Source: Bradyrhizobium prioriisuperbiae
GTDB lineage: Bacteria; Pseudomonadota; Alphaproteobacteria; Rhizobiales; Xanthobacteraceae
NCBI RefSeq assembly: GCF_032397745.1
Contig: NZ_CP135921.1
Coordinates: 8,234,501 to 8,298,500 of the forward strand
Direction of reading: 5' to 3'
DNA length: 64,000 nucleotides
Part shown: positions 8,547-17,400 of the stretch, piece by piece
How positions within the stretch are numbered: the first letter of the stretch is position 1
Layout of the letters: each line of letters begins with the position of its first letter
Position numbers and translations under genes: made by a program
Notes under the pieces: generated by a model
The model's database searches: none
What the model was told of the DNA's origin: nothing
Seen by the model: only the letters and a program-made list of their open reading frames with translations

Positions 8547-9797
8547 ATGGCCAAAAATACCTCGAATCTCCAGATCGATTCCGCCCGGCTCTGGGGCACC
8601 ATTCACGATACCGCGAAGTTCGGTGCGACACCCAAAGGCGGCGTCCGGCGGCTGACGCTCGGGCCCGAGGACAAGCAGGTGCGGGACTGGTTTCGGACCG
8701 CCTGCGAGGCGGCCGGCTGCGAGGTCCATATCGATGCGCTGGGCAGCATGTTCGGCATTCGCCGGGGGCGCGACATGTCGAAGGCCCCGATCGGTCTCGG
8801 CTCGCATCTCGACACCCAGCCGACCGGCGGCAAGTATGACGGCATTCTCGGCACGCTTGCGGCCCTCGAAGTTGTGCGCACGCTGAACGACGCCGGGATC
8901 GAGACCGAAACTCCGCTCTGCATTGTCAACTGGACCAATGAAGAGGGCTCGCGCTTCCAGCCCGCAATGATGGCCTCCGCCGCCTATGCCGGCGACTTCA
9001 CCACCGACGACATCCTGAGCCGGACCGACGCCGAGGGTGTCAGCGTCGGCCAGGCGCTCGACAGCATCGGCTATCGCGGCGCCGAGCCGGTCGGGCAGAT
9101 CAAGCTGAGCTCGTTCGTCGAGCTGCACATCGAACAGGGACCGATTCTGGAAGCGGAGAACAAGACCATCGGCGTCGTCGACCACGGCCAGGGCATCATC
9201 TGGTACAACGGGACCATGACCGGCTTTGCCAGCCATGCCGGCTCGACCCCCATGCCGCTGCGGCGCGATGCGCTGGCGACCTTCTCGGAGGTCGTGCTGG
9301 CGGTGGAGAAGCTTGCCAGGGATCACGGCCCCAACGCGGTGGGAACGATCGGGGAAGTCGTGGTCGCCAATCCCTCGCGCAATGTGATCGCCGGCGACCT
9401 CACCTTCACGATGGAATTTCGCAGCTCCGATGAAGCCACGCTGGCCAAGCTCGACCGCGCGCTGCATCCCGTGGTCGCGGAGATCGCCGCACGCCGCAAG
9501 GTGGCGATCGACCTCGACACGCTCTGGCGCAAGGAGCCGACCCATTTCAATGCAGATGTGATCAAGGCTGTGGAGACGGCGACCAACATGCTGGGCTATT
9601 CCAACCGCCGCGTGACGTCGGGCGCCGGACACGATGCCTGCAACATGAACGGTGTGATGCCGACCGCCATGATCTTCGTGCCGTGCAAGGACGGTGTCAG
9701 CCACAACGAACTCGAGGATGCCACGCAGCCGGACTGTACCGCCGGCGCCAACGTGCTGTTGCACACGGTGCTGTCGCTGGCCGGCGTCGCGCAATAG
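8547..9797 (+). CDS. M20-family amidohydrolase (allantoate/N-carbamoyl-amino-acid hydrolase type)
   Basis: A 416-residue metallo-hydrolase of the hydantoinase/carbamoylase branch of peptidase family M20. Metal-ligand motifs are visible: GSHLDTQPTGG (His87, Asp89, Asp98), the NEEGSRF acidic pair (about Glu132/133), ELHIEQGP, and GAGHDA near the C-terminus; SHAGSTPM marks the dimerisation/lid region. The family removes carbamoyl groups from N-carbamoyl amino acids, allantoate, ureidoglycolate or beta-ureidopropionate. I chose ATG 8547 (AAGGAAAG upstream) over an earlier start at 8463. It diverges from the TctC-like gene and ends at a strong terminator. The exact substrate is unknown. Confidence 0.9.
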   Translation: MAKNTSNLQIDSARLWGTIHDTAKFGATPKGGVRRLTLGPEDKQVRDWFRTACEAAGCEVHIDALGSMFGIRRGRDMSKAPIGLGSHLDTQPTGGKYDGILGTLAALEVVRTLNDAGIETETPLCIVNWTNEEGSRFQPAMMASAAYAGDFTTDDILSRTDAEGVSVGQALDSIGYRGAEPVGQIKLSSFVELHIEQGPILEAENKTIGVVDHGQGIIWYNGTMTGFASHAGSTPMPLRRDALATFSEVVLAVEKLARDHGPNAVGTIGEVVVANPSRNVIAGDLTFTMEFRSSDEATLAKLDRALHPVVAEIAARRKVAIDLDTLWRKEPTHFNADVIKAVETATNMLGYSNRRVTSGAGHDACNMNGVMPTAMIFVPCKDGVSHNELEDATQPDCTAGANVLLHTVLSLAGVAQ

Positions 9798-9840
9798 CGC
9801 GAAGCCGTTAAAGCGCGAAGATTTGCACAACCTGATTTGC

Positions 9841-9878
9841 GAAGCGGATTCAGCAATGCTGGATCCGCTTCAATTTTT
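9841..9878 (+). terminator. Rho-independent terminator after the M20 hydrolase
   Basis: Arms 9841-9855 and 9857-9871 form a 15-bp stem (one G-U pair) with a minimal loop, followed by AATTTTT at 9872-9878. It ends plus-strand transcription of the hydrolase and separates it from the convergent alcohol dehydrogenase. Confidence 0.88.
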
Positions 9879-9890
9879 AGGGAGAGGCGT

Positions 9891-10949
9891 TCAGGCGCGC
9901 TCGAGCACCAGCCGTCCCTTGACCTTGCCGGCGCGCAGCCGATCCAGAGCCGCATTGGCCTGCGCCATCGGCACCGCTTCGACCGGCATGGCGCGGACAC
10001 GGCCCTGCTTGACGAGATCGATCAGCTCTTTCAGCTCGCCGAGATTGCCGACATAGGAGCCGCGCAGATTGATGGCGCGCAGCACCAGCAGCGGAATCGA
10101 CAATGTGATATCGCCGCCGAACAGGCCGACCACCACATAGGTGCCCGCCTTGCGGATCGCAGCGATACCGAACTCAGCGGTGGCATGGGCGCCGACAAAA
10201 TCGATCGCCGCTGCAATCCCGCCGGTCTTGGCCTGCAGCGTCGCCAGCGCGTCACTGTCACGCGGATCCACCACCAGGCTTGCGCCGGATGCCAGCGCCA
10301 GCTCGCGTTTGGCCGGATCGATATCGGCCACCGCGATATTCTTGTAGCCAAGGCCCCTGGCGATCTCCAGACCGCTCAATCCGACCCCGCCGACCCCGAG
10401 GATTAGCAGCCAGTCGCGATCAAGCGCGATGTTGATCTTTTTCAGCGCGCTAAATGCCGTCAATCCCGAACAGGCGTAGGTGGCCGCGAGCGTCGGATCG
10501 ATGCCGGTGACGTCGACCAGATAACGGGGGTGCGGCACCAGGCATTGTTCGGCATAACCACCGGCGCGATGCACGCCGATCGAACACGGCTTGGCGCAAA
10601 GATTCTCCTCGCCGCGCTGGCAGATCTCGCAGGTGCCGCAGCCGAGCCAGGGATAGACCACGAAGGTCTTGCCGATCATGTCGTCGCTGACAGGCGCATC
10701 CGGTCCCTTGGCGACGAGCCGCCCAAGCACTTCATGTCCCAGCACAACCGGCGGCGTCACGCCGCGATCGGCGAGACTCAGCTTCTTGCCGCCACCGAGA
10801 TCGTAAAACCCCTCCTGCAGATGCAGGTCGCTGTGGCAGACGCCACACCGCGTGACGTCGATGACGACCTCGGTGCCTTTCGGCTGCGGATTGGCCACCT
10901 CGATCTCGGAGATCGGCTCACAGAACAGTTTCACGGCATAAGCGCGCAT
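9891..10949 (-). CDS. Zinc-dependent alcohol dehydrogenase (MDR family)
   Basis: A 352-residue medium-chain dehydrogenase. The catalytic zinc site is CGVCHSD (35-41) with GHE further on; the structural zinc site is the four-cysteine run CGTCEICQRGEENLC. The Rossmann motif LGVGGVGLSGLE follows, then a VADID acidic residue suggesting NAD(H) preference. It would oxidise an alcohol to an aldehyde in the cytoplasm. It ends just beyond the terminator of the convergent M20 gene and is about 90 nt downstream of the VOC gene on the same strand. Confidence 0.92.
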   Translation of the reverse strand: MRAYAVKLFCEPISEIEVANPQPKGTEVVIDVTRCGVCHSDLHLQEGFYDLGGGKKLSLADRGVTPPVVLGHEVLGRLVAKGPDAPVSDDMIGKTFVVYPWLGCGTCEICQRGEENLCAKPCSIGVHRAGGYAEQCLVPHPRYLVDVTGIDPTLAATYACSGLTAFSALKKINIALDRDWLLILGVGGVGLSGLEIARGLGYKNIAVADIDPAKRELALASGASLVVDPRDSDALATLQAKTGGIAAAIDFVGAHATAEFGIAAIRKAGTYVVVGLFGGDITLSIPLLVLRAINLRGSYVGNLGELKELIDLVKQGRVRAMPVEAVPMAQANAALDRLRAGKVKGRLVLERA

Positions 10950-11038
10950 GGGTTTCCTCTGTTGTTATTGCCGGAGGCGACGCTCCGGGTGTTTCTTGAA
11001 ACTCGCTTGTTGACCTGCGAAAGTCCGCAGGCCGCAGC

Positions 11039-11452
11039 TCATCGATCGGAGTATGACGAGATTTCGATCAGACTGCCATCGGGATCGCGGCAATACACCG
11101 ATGCCAGAACGCCGCGGGCACCCTGCTTGGCGACCGGCCCCTGCTCGATCGCCACGTCGCAGCTTTTCAGATGGCGCACCACCTCGTCGGGCGAGGCCGT
11201 GGTCAGAAAACACAGGTCGTCGCTGCCAGCGGCTTCATGGTCGGCGGTGAACCACTCGACCTTGTCCGCCGATACCGGACGCAGATTGATTTTCTGAGCA
11301 CCGAACGACACCGAAGTGCGCTTCGCCTTGCCCTGCCCAGGATCGAAATCCCGGCGCTCCATGCCGAGCACGCGCTGATACCAGTCCGCGGCAATCTCGA
11401 CATCCCTGACATTGATGACCAGATGGTCGAGGGCTGTGACGACGACGCTCAT
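11039..11452 (-). CDS. VOC-family (glyoxalase/bleomycin-resistance/dioxygenase fold) protein
   Basis: A 137-residue single-module vicinal-oxygen-chelate protein. It begins with the characteristic LDHLVINVRD, where the His is a likely metal ligand, continues with WYQRVLGM, and ends with the DPDGSLIEISSY segment carrying the second acidic ligand. ATG 11452 gives the usual family length; the frame is open further upstream, but that part overlaps the DUF3297 gene. It lies 11 nt downstream of that gene. The substrate is unknown; relatives include glyoxalases and virulence-associated VOC proteins. Confidence 0.88.
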   Translation of the reverse strand: MSVVVTALDHLVINVRDVEIAADWYQRVLGMERRDFDPGQGKAKRTSVSFGAQKINLRPVSADKVEWFTADHEAAGSDDLCFLTTASPDEVVRHLKSCDVAIEQGPVAKQGARGVLASVYCRDPDGSLIEISSYSDR

Positions 11453-11463
11453 GGCGAGTTGCC

Positions 11464-11709
11464 TCAGGCCTGCTGGTCGCGGAAATAAGGTTCGACGGAT
11501 CCGCTCAGTTTCATGGTCAGGGGATTGCCATGCCGGTCCTTCGACGTGCCCACCGGAACGCGCACCCAGCCCTCGCTGACGCAATATTCCTCGACATTGT
11601 CCTTTTCGACGCCCTTGAAGCGAACACCGATGTCACGCTCGAGCACTTGCGCATTGTAGTGTGGGCTTTTGGGGTCGACGGACAGGCGGTCGGGCAATTG
11701 GTCGCTCAT
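11464..11709 (-). CDS. DUF3297-family small protein
   Basis: An 81-residue cytoplasmic protein that I recognise as the DUF3297 family: it opens with LPDRLSVDPKSPHYN, then RDIGVRFKG and the EYCVSEGWVRVP block. No function has been assigned to the family that I know of. ATG 11709 gives the standard length. It precedes the VOC gene by 11 nt, so the two are probably co-transcribed. Confidence 0.85.
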   Translation of the reverse strand: MSDQLPDRLSVDPKSPHYNAQVLERDIGVRFKGVEKDNVEEYCVSEGWVRVPVGTSKDRHGNPLTMKLSGSVEPYFRDQQA

Positions 11710-11787
11710 GATGGATTTTCCATTTTTCTGGAACCTGATGGACTGCATAACCCGGCGGATCAGGGCTGACAATGTCAGCCTCCCGGC

Positions 11788-12663
11788 TCAGGCCGGCCCG
11801 TCACCCGCGGCCCGTAGCGCGGTCAATCCCTCGCGATAGGTCGGATAGCGCAGGGTCACCCCGAGCTCGTCGAGCAGCAGCCGGTTGCGGACCCGCTTGG
11901 TCTCCATGAAAAAACTGCGGCCCATCGGTGTCAGTTCCGCGTCTTCGAACGCAATCTCCGGCGGCGGTTCCACCCCACACAAGGCCGCGGCGAACGACAC
12001 CACGTCCTGCGGCGGTGCAGGCTCGTTGTCCGCTCCGTTATAGATCGCGCCGGACCGAGGCTTATTGAGCGATGCCGCAACCATCTGCGCGATATCATCG
12101 ACATGAATCCGGTTGAAGACCTGGCCCGGCTTGATGATCCGCCGCGCCTTGCCCTCCGCCAATTGAACCAGCTGATTACGTCCTGGGCCATAAATGCCGG
12201 AGAGCCGAAAGATCTGCACGGGAATGCGATGCGCTTGACCCAAGGCAAGCCACTGCTGTTCCACCACGAGCCGATTGCGAGAGCGACCGTCCGTTGGCGT
12301 CGGCACCGTCGTTTCATCGACCCATGCCCCCTCGTGATCGCCATAGACGCCGACCGTCGACAGGTAACCGATCCAGCGCAGCCGGGATGCCTTCGCCAGA
12401 TCGTCCGCATAGGCCCTGAGCACCGGATCCTCCTGCCCATCCGGCGGCACGGATATCAAAACGGCGTCACTCTCAGCCAGGTCAAAGGCAAGGGCTGCAT
12501 CGCGGCCGCCCCCCGCAAACACGCGTGCTGAAGCACCGGACTGCGCGACAAGATCGGCCTTCGCCTGCGTACGTACTGTCCCCACGACTTGCGCGCCGCC
12601 GGCCGCAAGATGCTGGGCGACGTAGTGTGCGGAATATCCCAGTCCGAAAATGAAAAGCTTCAT
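11788..12663 (-). CDS. NAD(P)-dependent epimerase/dehydratase-like protein (atypical SDR, YeeZ type)
   Basis: A 291-residue Rossmann-fold protein starting with the dinucleotide motif IFGLGYSAHYVA. It has LSTVGVYGDHEG and FRLSGIYGPGR, typical of the YeeZ/NAD-epimerase branch of extended SDRs. A canonical YxxxK is not evident; RNRLVVEQQW occupies that region, as in atypical relatives. The reaction is unknown. ATG 12663 gives a clean Rossmann start; the upstream open frame is not homologous-looking. It is 91 nt downstream of galE on the same strand. Confidence 0.82.
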   Translation of the reverse strand: MKLFIFGLGYSAHYVAQHLAAGGAQVVGTVRTQAKADLVAQSGASARVFAGGGRDAALAFDLAESDAVLISVPPDGQEDPVLRAYADDLAKASRLRWIGYLSTVGVYGDHEGAWVDETTVPTPTDGRSRNRLVVEQQWLALGQAHRIPVQIFRLSGIYGPGRNQLVQLAEGKARRIIKPGQVFNRIHVDDIAQMVAASLNKPRSGAIYNGADNEPAPPQDVVSFAAALCGVEPPPEIAFEDAELTPMGRSFFMETKRVRNRLLLDELGVTLRYPTYREGLTALRAAGDGPA

Positions 12664-12754
12664 GCCCTGAGCCCGGCTTTTTGCGTGCAACAGGCCTGAT
12701 ATGGCAGGAATCGCCGTGGGGCGCGATAGGTTCAAGCAAAGCTCGGAGAAGCCG

Positions 12755-13762
12755 TCAGCTGGACGCCGCCGTCTTGAGCGGATGCGCCCGGCGATGCCAG
12801 GCCCAGGCGGTGCGGATAATGGTCGGCAGATCCGAGTGAGCGGCTTCGAACGACAGGACGTCGCGGGCCGCGCCGGGGTTCGCCACCAGCATCGCCGGAT
12901 CGCCGGCACGCCGCGGCTTCATCACCTGCGGCACCTCGCGACCGGTTTCCTGCGCGATTGCCGCGAGAATCTGCCGGACCGAAAACCCATGTCCGGTTCC
13001 CAGATTGAAGCTGCCACCACGATGTCCCTGCATCAGAAGTTTCAACGCCAGGACGTGAGCGGCGGCGAGATCGGTGACATGGATATAGTCACGGACCGCG
13101 GTCCCATCCGGAGTGTCGTAGTCGTCGCCGAATATCGAAAAGTCCGGCACATGCCCTTGCAGAGCCATCATCGCACGCGGAATCAGATGGGTCTCGGGAT
13201 CGCGCTGCTCGCCGATCACGCCTGATACATCGGCGCCGCTGGCATTGAAATAACGAAGACAGAACGCGCCGAAACCATAGGCGTCGCGGTAATCGGACAG
13301 AACGCGTTCGATCATCCATTTCGACGTGCCGTAGGGATTGATCGGCTCGCAGCGATCGGTCTCGTTGATCAGCTCGCGCCCGGCATTGCCATAGACCGCG
13401 CCGGTGCTGGACAGGATAAAACGGAAGCAGCCGGCCTCCCTCATGCCCTGCAGCAGAGCGAGCGTGCCGGCGAGATTGTTCAGATAATATTTTTGCGGGT
13501 CCGCGACCGACTCGCCGACAAGGCTGAAGGCGGCAAAGTGCATCACGGCAACGACATCATGCGTGCGCAAGGTCGCGGTGACTTTGGCGGCATCGCGGAT
13601 GTCGCCGGCCACGAACGGACCCCATTTGATGTAATCGCGATGTCCGGTGGACAAATTGTCGTAGCAGACCGGATTGTAACCGGCCTCAAACAAAGCCTTG
13701 CAGCAATGCGAGCCGATGTAGCCCGCCCCGCCCGTCACCAGCACTGACGGCCTGTCATTCAT
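12755..13762 (-). CDS. galE: UDP-glucose 4-epimerase GalE
   Basis: A 335-residue extended SDR with all GalE hallmarks: NAD motif TGGAGYIG (10-17), YDNLSTGH, FAAFSLVGES, catalytic Ser/Thr in LSSTGAVYG (about 118-120), and YxxxK at Tyr144/Lys148 (YGTSK). It interconverts UDP-glucose and UDP-galactose in the cytoplasm and supplies UDP-galactose for the nearby polysaccharide locus. The preferred start is ATG 13762; an upstream start at 13786 adds only eight unlikely residues. Confidence 0.96.
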   Translation of the reverse strand: MNDRPSVLVTGGAGYIGSHCCKALFEAGYNPVCYDNLSTGHRDYIKWGPFVAGDIRDAAKVTATLRTHDVVAVMHFAAFSLVGESVADPQKYYLNNLAGTLALLQGMREAGCFRFILSSTGAVYGNAGRELINETDRCEPINPYGTSKWMIERVLSDYRDAYGFGAFCLRYFNASGADVSGVIGEQRDPETHLIPRAMMALQGHVPDFSIFGDDYDTPDGTAVRDYIHVTDLAAAHVLALKLLMQGHRGGSFNLGTGHGFSVRQILAAIAQETGREVPQVMKPRRAGDPAMLVANPGAARDVLSFEAAHSDLPTIIRTAWAWHRRAHPLKTAASS

Positions 13763-13812
13763 CGTGGCCCCGCCGCGTCCATCCATCGTGGATAAAGCGT
13801 GTTACGCCAAAC

Positions 13813-13850
13813 CGGATTTCATTTCCAGAGATTGCTTAGCCTGAAATCCG
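13813..13850. repeat. Inverted repeat in the galE-wecG gap
   Basis: CGGATTTCA (13813-13821) and its exact complement TGAAATCCG (13842-13850) flank a 20-nt spacer, in the 162-bp gap between galE and the wecG-like gene. It could be an operator or a weak terminator of the polysaccharide transcript; there is no clear U-tract. I see no gene in this gap. Confidence 0.35.
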
Positions 13851-13924
13851 ATCATGGTTGAAGCAAGCTTGAGCGCCCTCGCCGCTTTAAGCATGACTTT
13901 TCGATCAGACTTGAACGGCCGTGT

Positions 13925-14743
13925 TTAGTGGCGGCGCGTCGAGGCCGGCTCGCCTTCGCCGGCGAACAGCAGATAGATGGCGCGCGGATTGGTGGTCGCA
14001 TAACGCCAGATCAGGCGCCGCGGCTCCTGCGCGATCCGCCACACCCACTCGAACCCGGTCGCCTGCATCCATTTCGGCGCCCGGGCGCGGGTGCCGGACA
14101 GGAAGTTAAACAGGCCGCCGGAGGTCTTGATGACGCCGACGCGATCGAGGCGGCCCGAGAAATCCTGGACGAACTTCTGCTCGCGCGGCACGCCCAATGC
14201 GATCCAGAGGATGTCCGGCGCCAGGGCATTGATCTCGTCGATCTTGTCGCTCAACTCCTGGCCATGCAAAAACCCGTGGGAGTGGCCGACGATCTTCAAG
14301 CCCGGATGCTGCCGGCGAACATTTTCAACGGCAGCCCGGTTCTCGTCCTCGCTCGCCCCGAACATGTAGAATGTCAGGCCCTGCTCCACCGCCTTCTCGG
14401 CAACGACATGAAACAGATCGGTGGTCGCGACCCGCTCCGGCAGCGGCAGCGGCGTGCGCAGGCGCGAGGCCATCACCAAAGGCTGACCATCCGCGCTGAT
14501 CAGATCAGCGGAGCGGAACAATTGATCCAGATCGGGATCGGTGGAACAGCGCGCCAGCACCTCGCCATTGGCCGAGGTGAGATACAGCGGCCGCCCCCCA
14601 CCCTTGTGCCGCACGGCGGCATCAATCATGAATTTGGCAGTCTGTTCCATGCCGAGCACGGCCAGCCGCAGGCCACCGAGCGAGATGCGGGGAATGCCGG
14701 CAGTTGCAGCACGGCCGATCGAATTCTGACGTCGCTCAAGCAT
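13925..14743 (-). CDS. WecG/TagA/CpsF-family glycosyltransferase
   Basis: A 272-residue GT26 glycosyltransferase. Family motifs are TSANGEVL, SADGQPLVMASRL (the conserved acidic ADG), FYMFGASEDEN and IALGVPREQKFV. The family adds a sugar (ManNAcA, ManNAc or similar) to an undecaprenyl-linked primer on the cytoplasmic face of the membrane, an early step of polysaccharide assembly; Caulobacter HfsJ in holdfast synthesis belongs to it. ATG 14743 overlaps the stop of the upstream GumC-like gene by 8 nt, so the genes are coupled. Confidence 0.9.
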   Translation of the reverse strand: MLERRQNSIGRAATAGIPRISLGGLRLAVLGMEQTAKFMIDAAVRHKGGGRPLYLTSANGEVLARCSTDPDLDQLFRSADLISADGQPLVMASRLRTPLPLPERVATTDLFHVVAEKAVEQGLTFYMFGASEDENRAAVENVRRQHPGLKIVGHSHGFLHGQELSDKIDEINALAPDILWIALGVPREQKFVQDFSGRLDRVGVIKTSGGLFNFLSGTRARAPKWMQATGFEWVWRIAQEPRRLIWRYATTNPRAIYLLFAGEGEPASTRRH

Positions 14744-17186
14744 ATTCGCGTTCCTGCACTTCATTGGCCCCGTCCAGTTCGTTGAGAACGACGCCCAGTA
14801 ATTTCCGCTCCGCACCGCTCAGCGCGGCGAGAAGGCCTTCCATCGCCTGATTGATGTCGAGACTCGCGGGCAGCACGGCGAGAAGGCCGTCCGCGACATC
14901 CAGCAGGGTTCGATCCCAGGCTGCAAAGGGCGCCGCGGGCCCATCGAGAATGATCAGCCCGCACTCATCGCTTGCGCGCGCGTCGTCGACGATCATCCGC
15001 ACGGCTTCGGACATGATGGCGGCATCCGCCTGCCTGGAAATCGGTAGCAAGGTGACCCGATTGACGGTTTCGACCGGCGAACACAGCCCGCTCACCGACA
15101 CCTGGACATCGCCGGGAGCGCCCTGCACGCCGAGCGCTGTGAGACGGCGCGACAGCTCGCCATGAGAGAAGTCCGCATCGATCAGCAGCACATCGATGCC
15201 GTCATGAGCCGCCGCCAGCGCAACATTCAGCGCCGCGATCGAACGATCCTCGGTCCGCCCCTGGTCGATCAGCGCCAGCACCGGTGCCTGATGGGACGAC
15301 GAGCGCCTTGCGGCCGCCACCCGAATCTCGCGCATCGCCTCGGCGAACGGACCCGGAGATCCGCCAATCCGCAGCGTCGGCCATCCCACCCGATTGAGGT
15401 CGATCGCGCCATGGCGCGGCGTGTCCGCGTTGCGCCGATAGACGTCGGTGTCACCCAACTGGGTAATGAGCGGCTTGTCCATCAATGCAAGCACAGGCTT
15501 CGGCGCGGCCGGCTGCAAGTCTGGAGCCGGCACCCACGGTTGTTCCGGCTCGACCACCGGCGCAGGTGCCACAACCGGCGTGACGACCGGCTCGGCAGCG
15601 ACCGGCGTCGCAGCGGCTGGAGCAACATCGGTTGGCACAGCGGCAGTGGCTGGTTTCGCGGCAGCTGGTTGCGTAACCGGTGCAGCAGCGGCATCCATTG
15701 ACGCAACGGGAGCGACGGCCGGTTCTTGAACCCTTGCCTTTGCCGGTGCCGGGGTCATGACCGGCTTCGCCTTCAACCGATCCGCAAGGACAATCAACGC
15801 AGCCGATGCAAGAGCCCCAAAGATGAAGCCCAGCATCATCAGCGACGGCATACCCGGCGGGAAGCTGCGCGTCCGTGGCACATTGGCTTCGCCGACAATG
15901 CGCGCATTGGAGGTGGTCAGGGTTTCCTGTTCCTCGGTCTCGCGCGAGCGCTTCAGGAACGACTGATAGACGGCGCGATTGGCCTCGACGTCGCGCTCCA
16001 GTTCGCGCAGCCGCACCGAAGCCTGGCTCATGTCCACGCTCTGCCGCTTCAGCGCGTCCAGCGAACGCACCAGGCTGTTCTCATACTCGCGCGCCCGGGT
16101 CAGGTCGTTCCTGGCCGACTGGGCGAACCGCATCACCTCTTCATTAATGTTCTTCTTCAGGTCGGCGACCTGGGTCTCGATCGACCTGATCGCGGGATGC
16201 CGCGATCCAAACTCATTGGCAAGCTCGGCCTGGCGACGGCGGGCTTCCGCATACTGGCCGCGCAGGCTCGCCAGGGTCGGCGACCGCAGGGCTTCGGACG
16301 TGGCGCCGCCGTCGGCGGTTGCCGCGATGCCGGCGGTGATCTGGTCGTAACGGGCCTGCGCATCCAGCGTTGCGGCGCGCGCCGATCCAAGCCGGCCGTT
16401 GACTTCCGACAGCTGCTGATCGCTGACCAGTGTGTCCTGGGTCCCGACGAAATTGTTCTCAGCCTTGTAGGCGGCAACACGGTTTTCCGATGCGCGCAGG
16501 CGCTGCTCGAGCTCCTTCAGGCGGCCCGACAGTTCGGTGGTCGCACGGCGAGCGGATGACGATTGAACCTCGATCGCCTGGGCCAGATAGGCCGCCGCAA
16601 CCGCATTCGCGAGCATCGCCGCCTTGGCGGGATCGTGGGACCAGACATCGACATCCACGATGAAGGTGCGGTCACTGCGCTTGACGGTGATGTGACGATA
16701 GAGCGCTTCGAGTGCCGCCAGGCGAGCCGTGTTGGCCGCGCCCGATTTGGCACCGGAACCGAAGAAACCCATCAGCGACGAGAACAAGCCACCGGCCTGC
16801 CCGCCGCCGAACTCGGGATCGGTCTCCAGCTTGGCGCTGTCGATCACCCGGAACAGCACGCTGCTGGAGGTGAGCAGGCGAGCCTGGCTTTCGGCAATCA
16901 TCGACACACTGGTCGCATCCTGGGTGCGCGGCGCCAGTTCGCGGTCGACCAGCTGCAGTTCGCGCGGGTCGACATAGAGCTGCGCAGTGGCGGTGTATTT
17001 CGGTGTCAGGCTCTTACCGATCACGAGCGCCAGGACCGTGCACAGAAGCGCAGCCACCGCGATCCAGGCCAGCCGACGCCACAACAGAGCGGCCATCTCG
17101 AGCAGATTGAAGCCGACGGCCCGCAGCGAGCGCTCCGGCTGCGGGTCCATTTTCAAGTCGACGGTGGGGTGATCGTAGGCCAGCAT
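14736..17186 (-). CDS. GumC/ExoP-like polysaccharide co-polymerase with degenerate BY-kinase domain
   Basis: An 816-residue inner-membrane protein. An N-terminal Wzz domain has a transmembrane segment near residues 40-65. A long periplasmic coiled-coil part (about 180-430) ends in a PxxP-type segment (RSFPPGMPS) and a second transmembrane helix. An Ala/Pro/Val-rich cytoplasmic linker (about 480-560) follows, then a ParA/BY-kinase-like domain. In that domain the strand VLLIDADF (Walker A') is present, but the expected GxxGxGKS Walker A is replaced by DQGRTEDRS with no lysine. There is no C-terminal tyrosine cluster, only EREYA. It therefore probably sets chain length and coordinates export without kinase activity. 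ATG 17186 has ACGGAGG upstream. It is translationally coupled to the WecG-like gene. Confidence 0.9.
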   Translation of the reverse strand: MLAYDHPTVDLKMDPQPERSLRAVGFNLLEMAALLWRRLAWIAVAALLCTVLALVIGKSLTPKYTATAQLYVDPRELQLVDRELAPRTQDATSVSMIAESQARLLTSSSVLFRVIDSAKLETDPEFGGGQAGGLFSSLMGFFGSGAKSGAANTARLAALEALYRHITVKRSDRTFIVDVDVWSHDPAKAAMLANAVAAAYLAQAIEVQSSSARRATTELSGRLKELEQRLRASENRVAAYKAENNFVGTQDTLVSDQQLSEVNGRLGSARAATLDAQARYDQITAGIAATADGGATSEALRSPTLASLRGQYAEARRRQAELANEFGSRHPAIRSIETQVADLKKNINEEVMRFAQSARNDLTRAREYENSLVRSLDALKRQSVDMSQASVRLRELERDVEANRAVYQSFLKRSRETEEQETLTTSNARIVGEANVPRTRSFPPGMPSLMMLGFIFGALASAALIVLADRLKAKPVMTPAPAKARVQEPAVAPVASMDAAAAPVTQPAAAKPATAAVPTDVAPAAATPVAAEPVVTPVVAPAPVVEPEQPWVPAPDLQPAAPKPVLALMDKPLITQLGDTDVYRRNADTPRHGAIDLNRVGWPTLRIGGSPGPFAEAMREIRVAAARRSSSHQAPVLALIDQGRTEDRSIAALNVALAAAHDGIDVLLIDADFSHGELSRRLTALGVQGAPGDVQVSVSGLCSPVETVNRVTLLPISRQADAAIMSEAVRMIVDDARASDECGLIILDGPAAPFAAWDRTLLDVADGLLAVLPASLDINQAMEGLLAALSGAERKLLGVVLNELDGANEVQEREYA

Positions 17187-17400
17187 CAGAAACGCGCCTC
17201 CGTACGCACCGATCTGGCAGCGATCCGACGCGCGGCGACACCTCGCCTCGCGGAACAATCACACATCGACATTGCCGGACCCTTACGCATTTACCAACTC
17301 TTAACCTTACTGATCCCTTAAGCTTTGACTAAAAAGACGAAGAAACGGTTTAAATACCGCCGCTTCTCAACGCTTTACCTATGTTGTGGTGTCGCATCCC
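17187..17400. other. AT-rich gap upstream of the GumC-like gene
   Basis: A 214-bp gap that is much richer in A+T than its surroundings around 17270-17370, including TTAACCTT and a run of A at about 17330. It most likely holds the minus-strand promoter for the gumC-wecG pair and the end of the methyltransferase transcript. I see no gene in it and cannot place a -35/-10 pair with confidence. Confidence 0.4.

Noticed and set aside
15500..15740. Low-complexity GCA/CCG-rich stretch as a possible DNA repeat element
   Set aside because: It encodes the Ala/Pro/Val linker of the GumC-like protein in frame; no independent repeat structure is seen.
14736..17186. Calling the GumC-like protein an active tyrosine kinase
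   Set aside because: The Walker A lysine and the C-terminal tyrosine cluster are absent, so only the structural role is supported.
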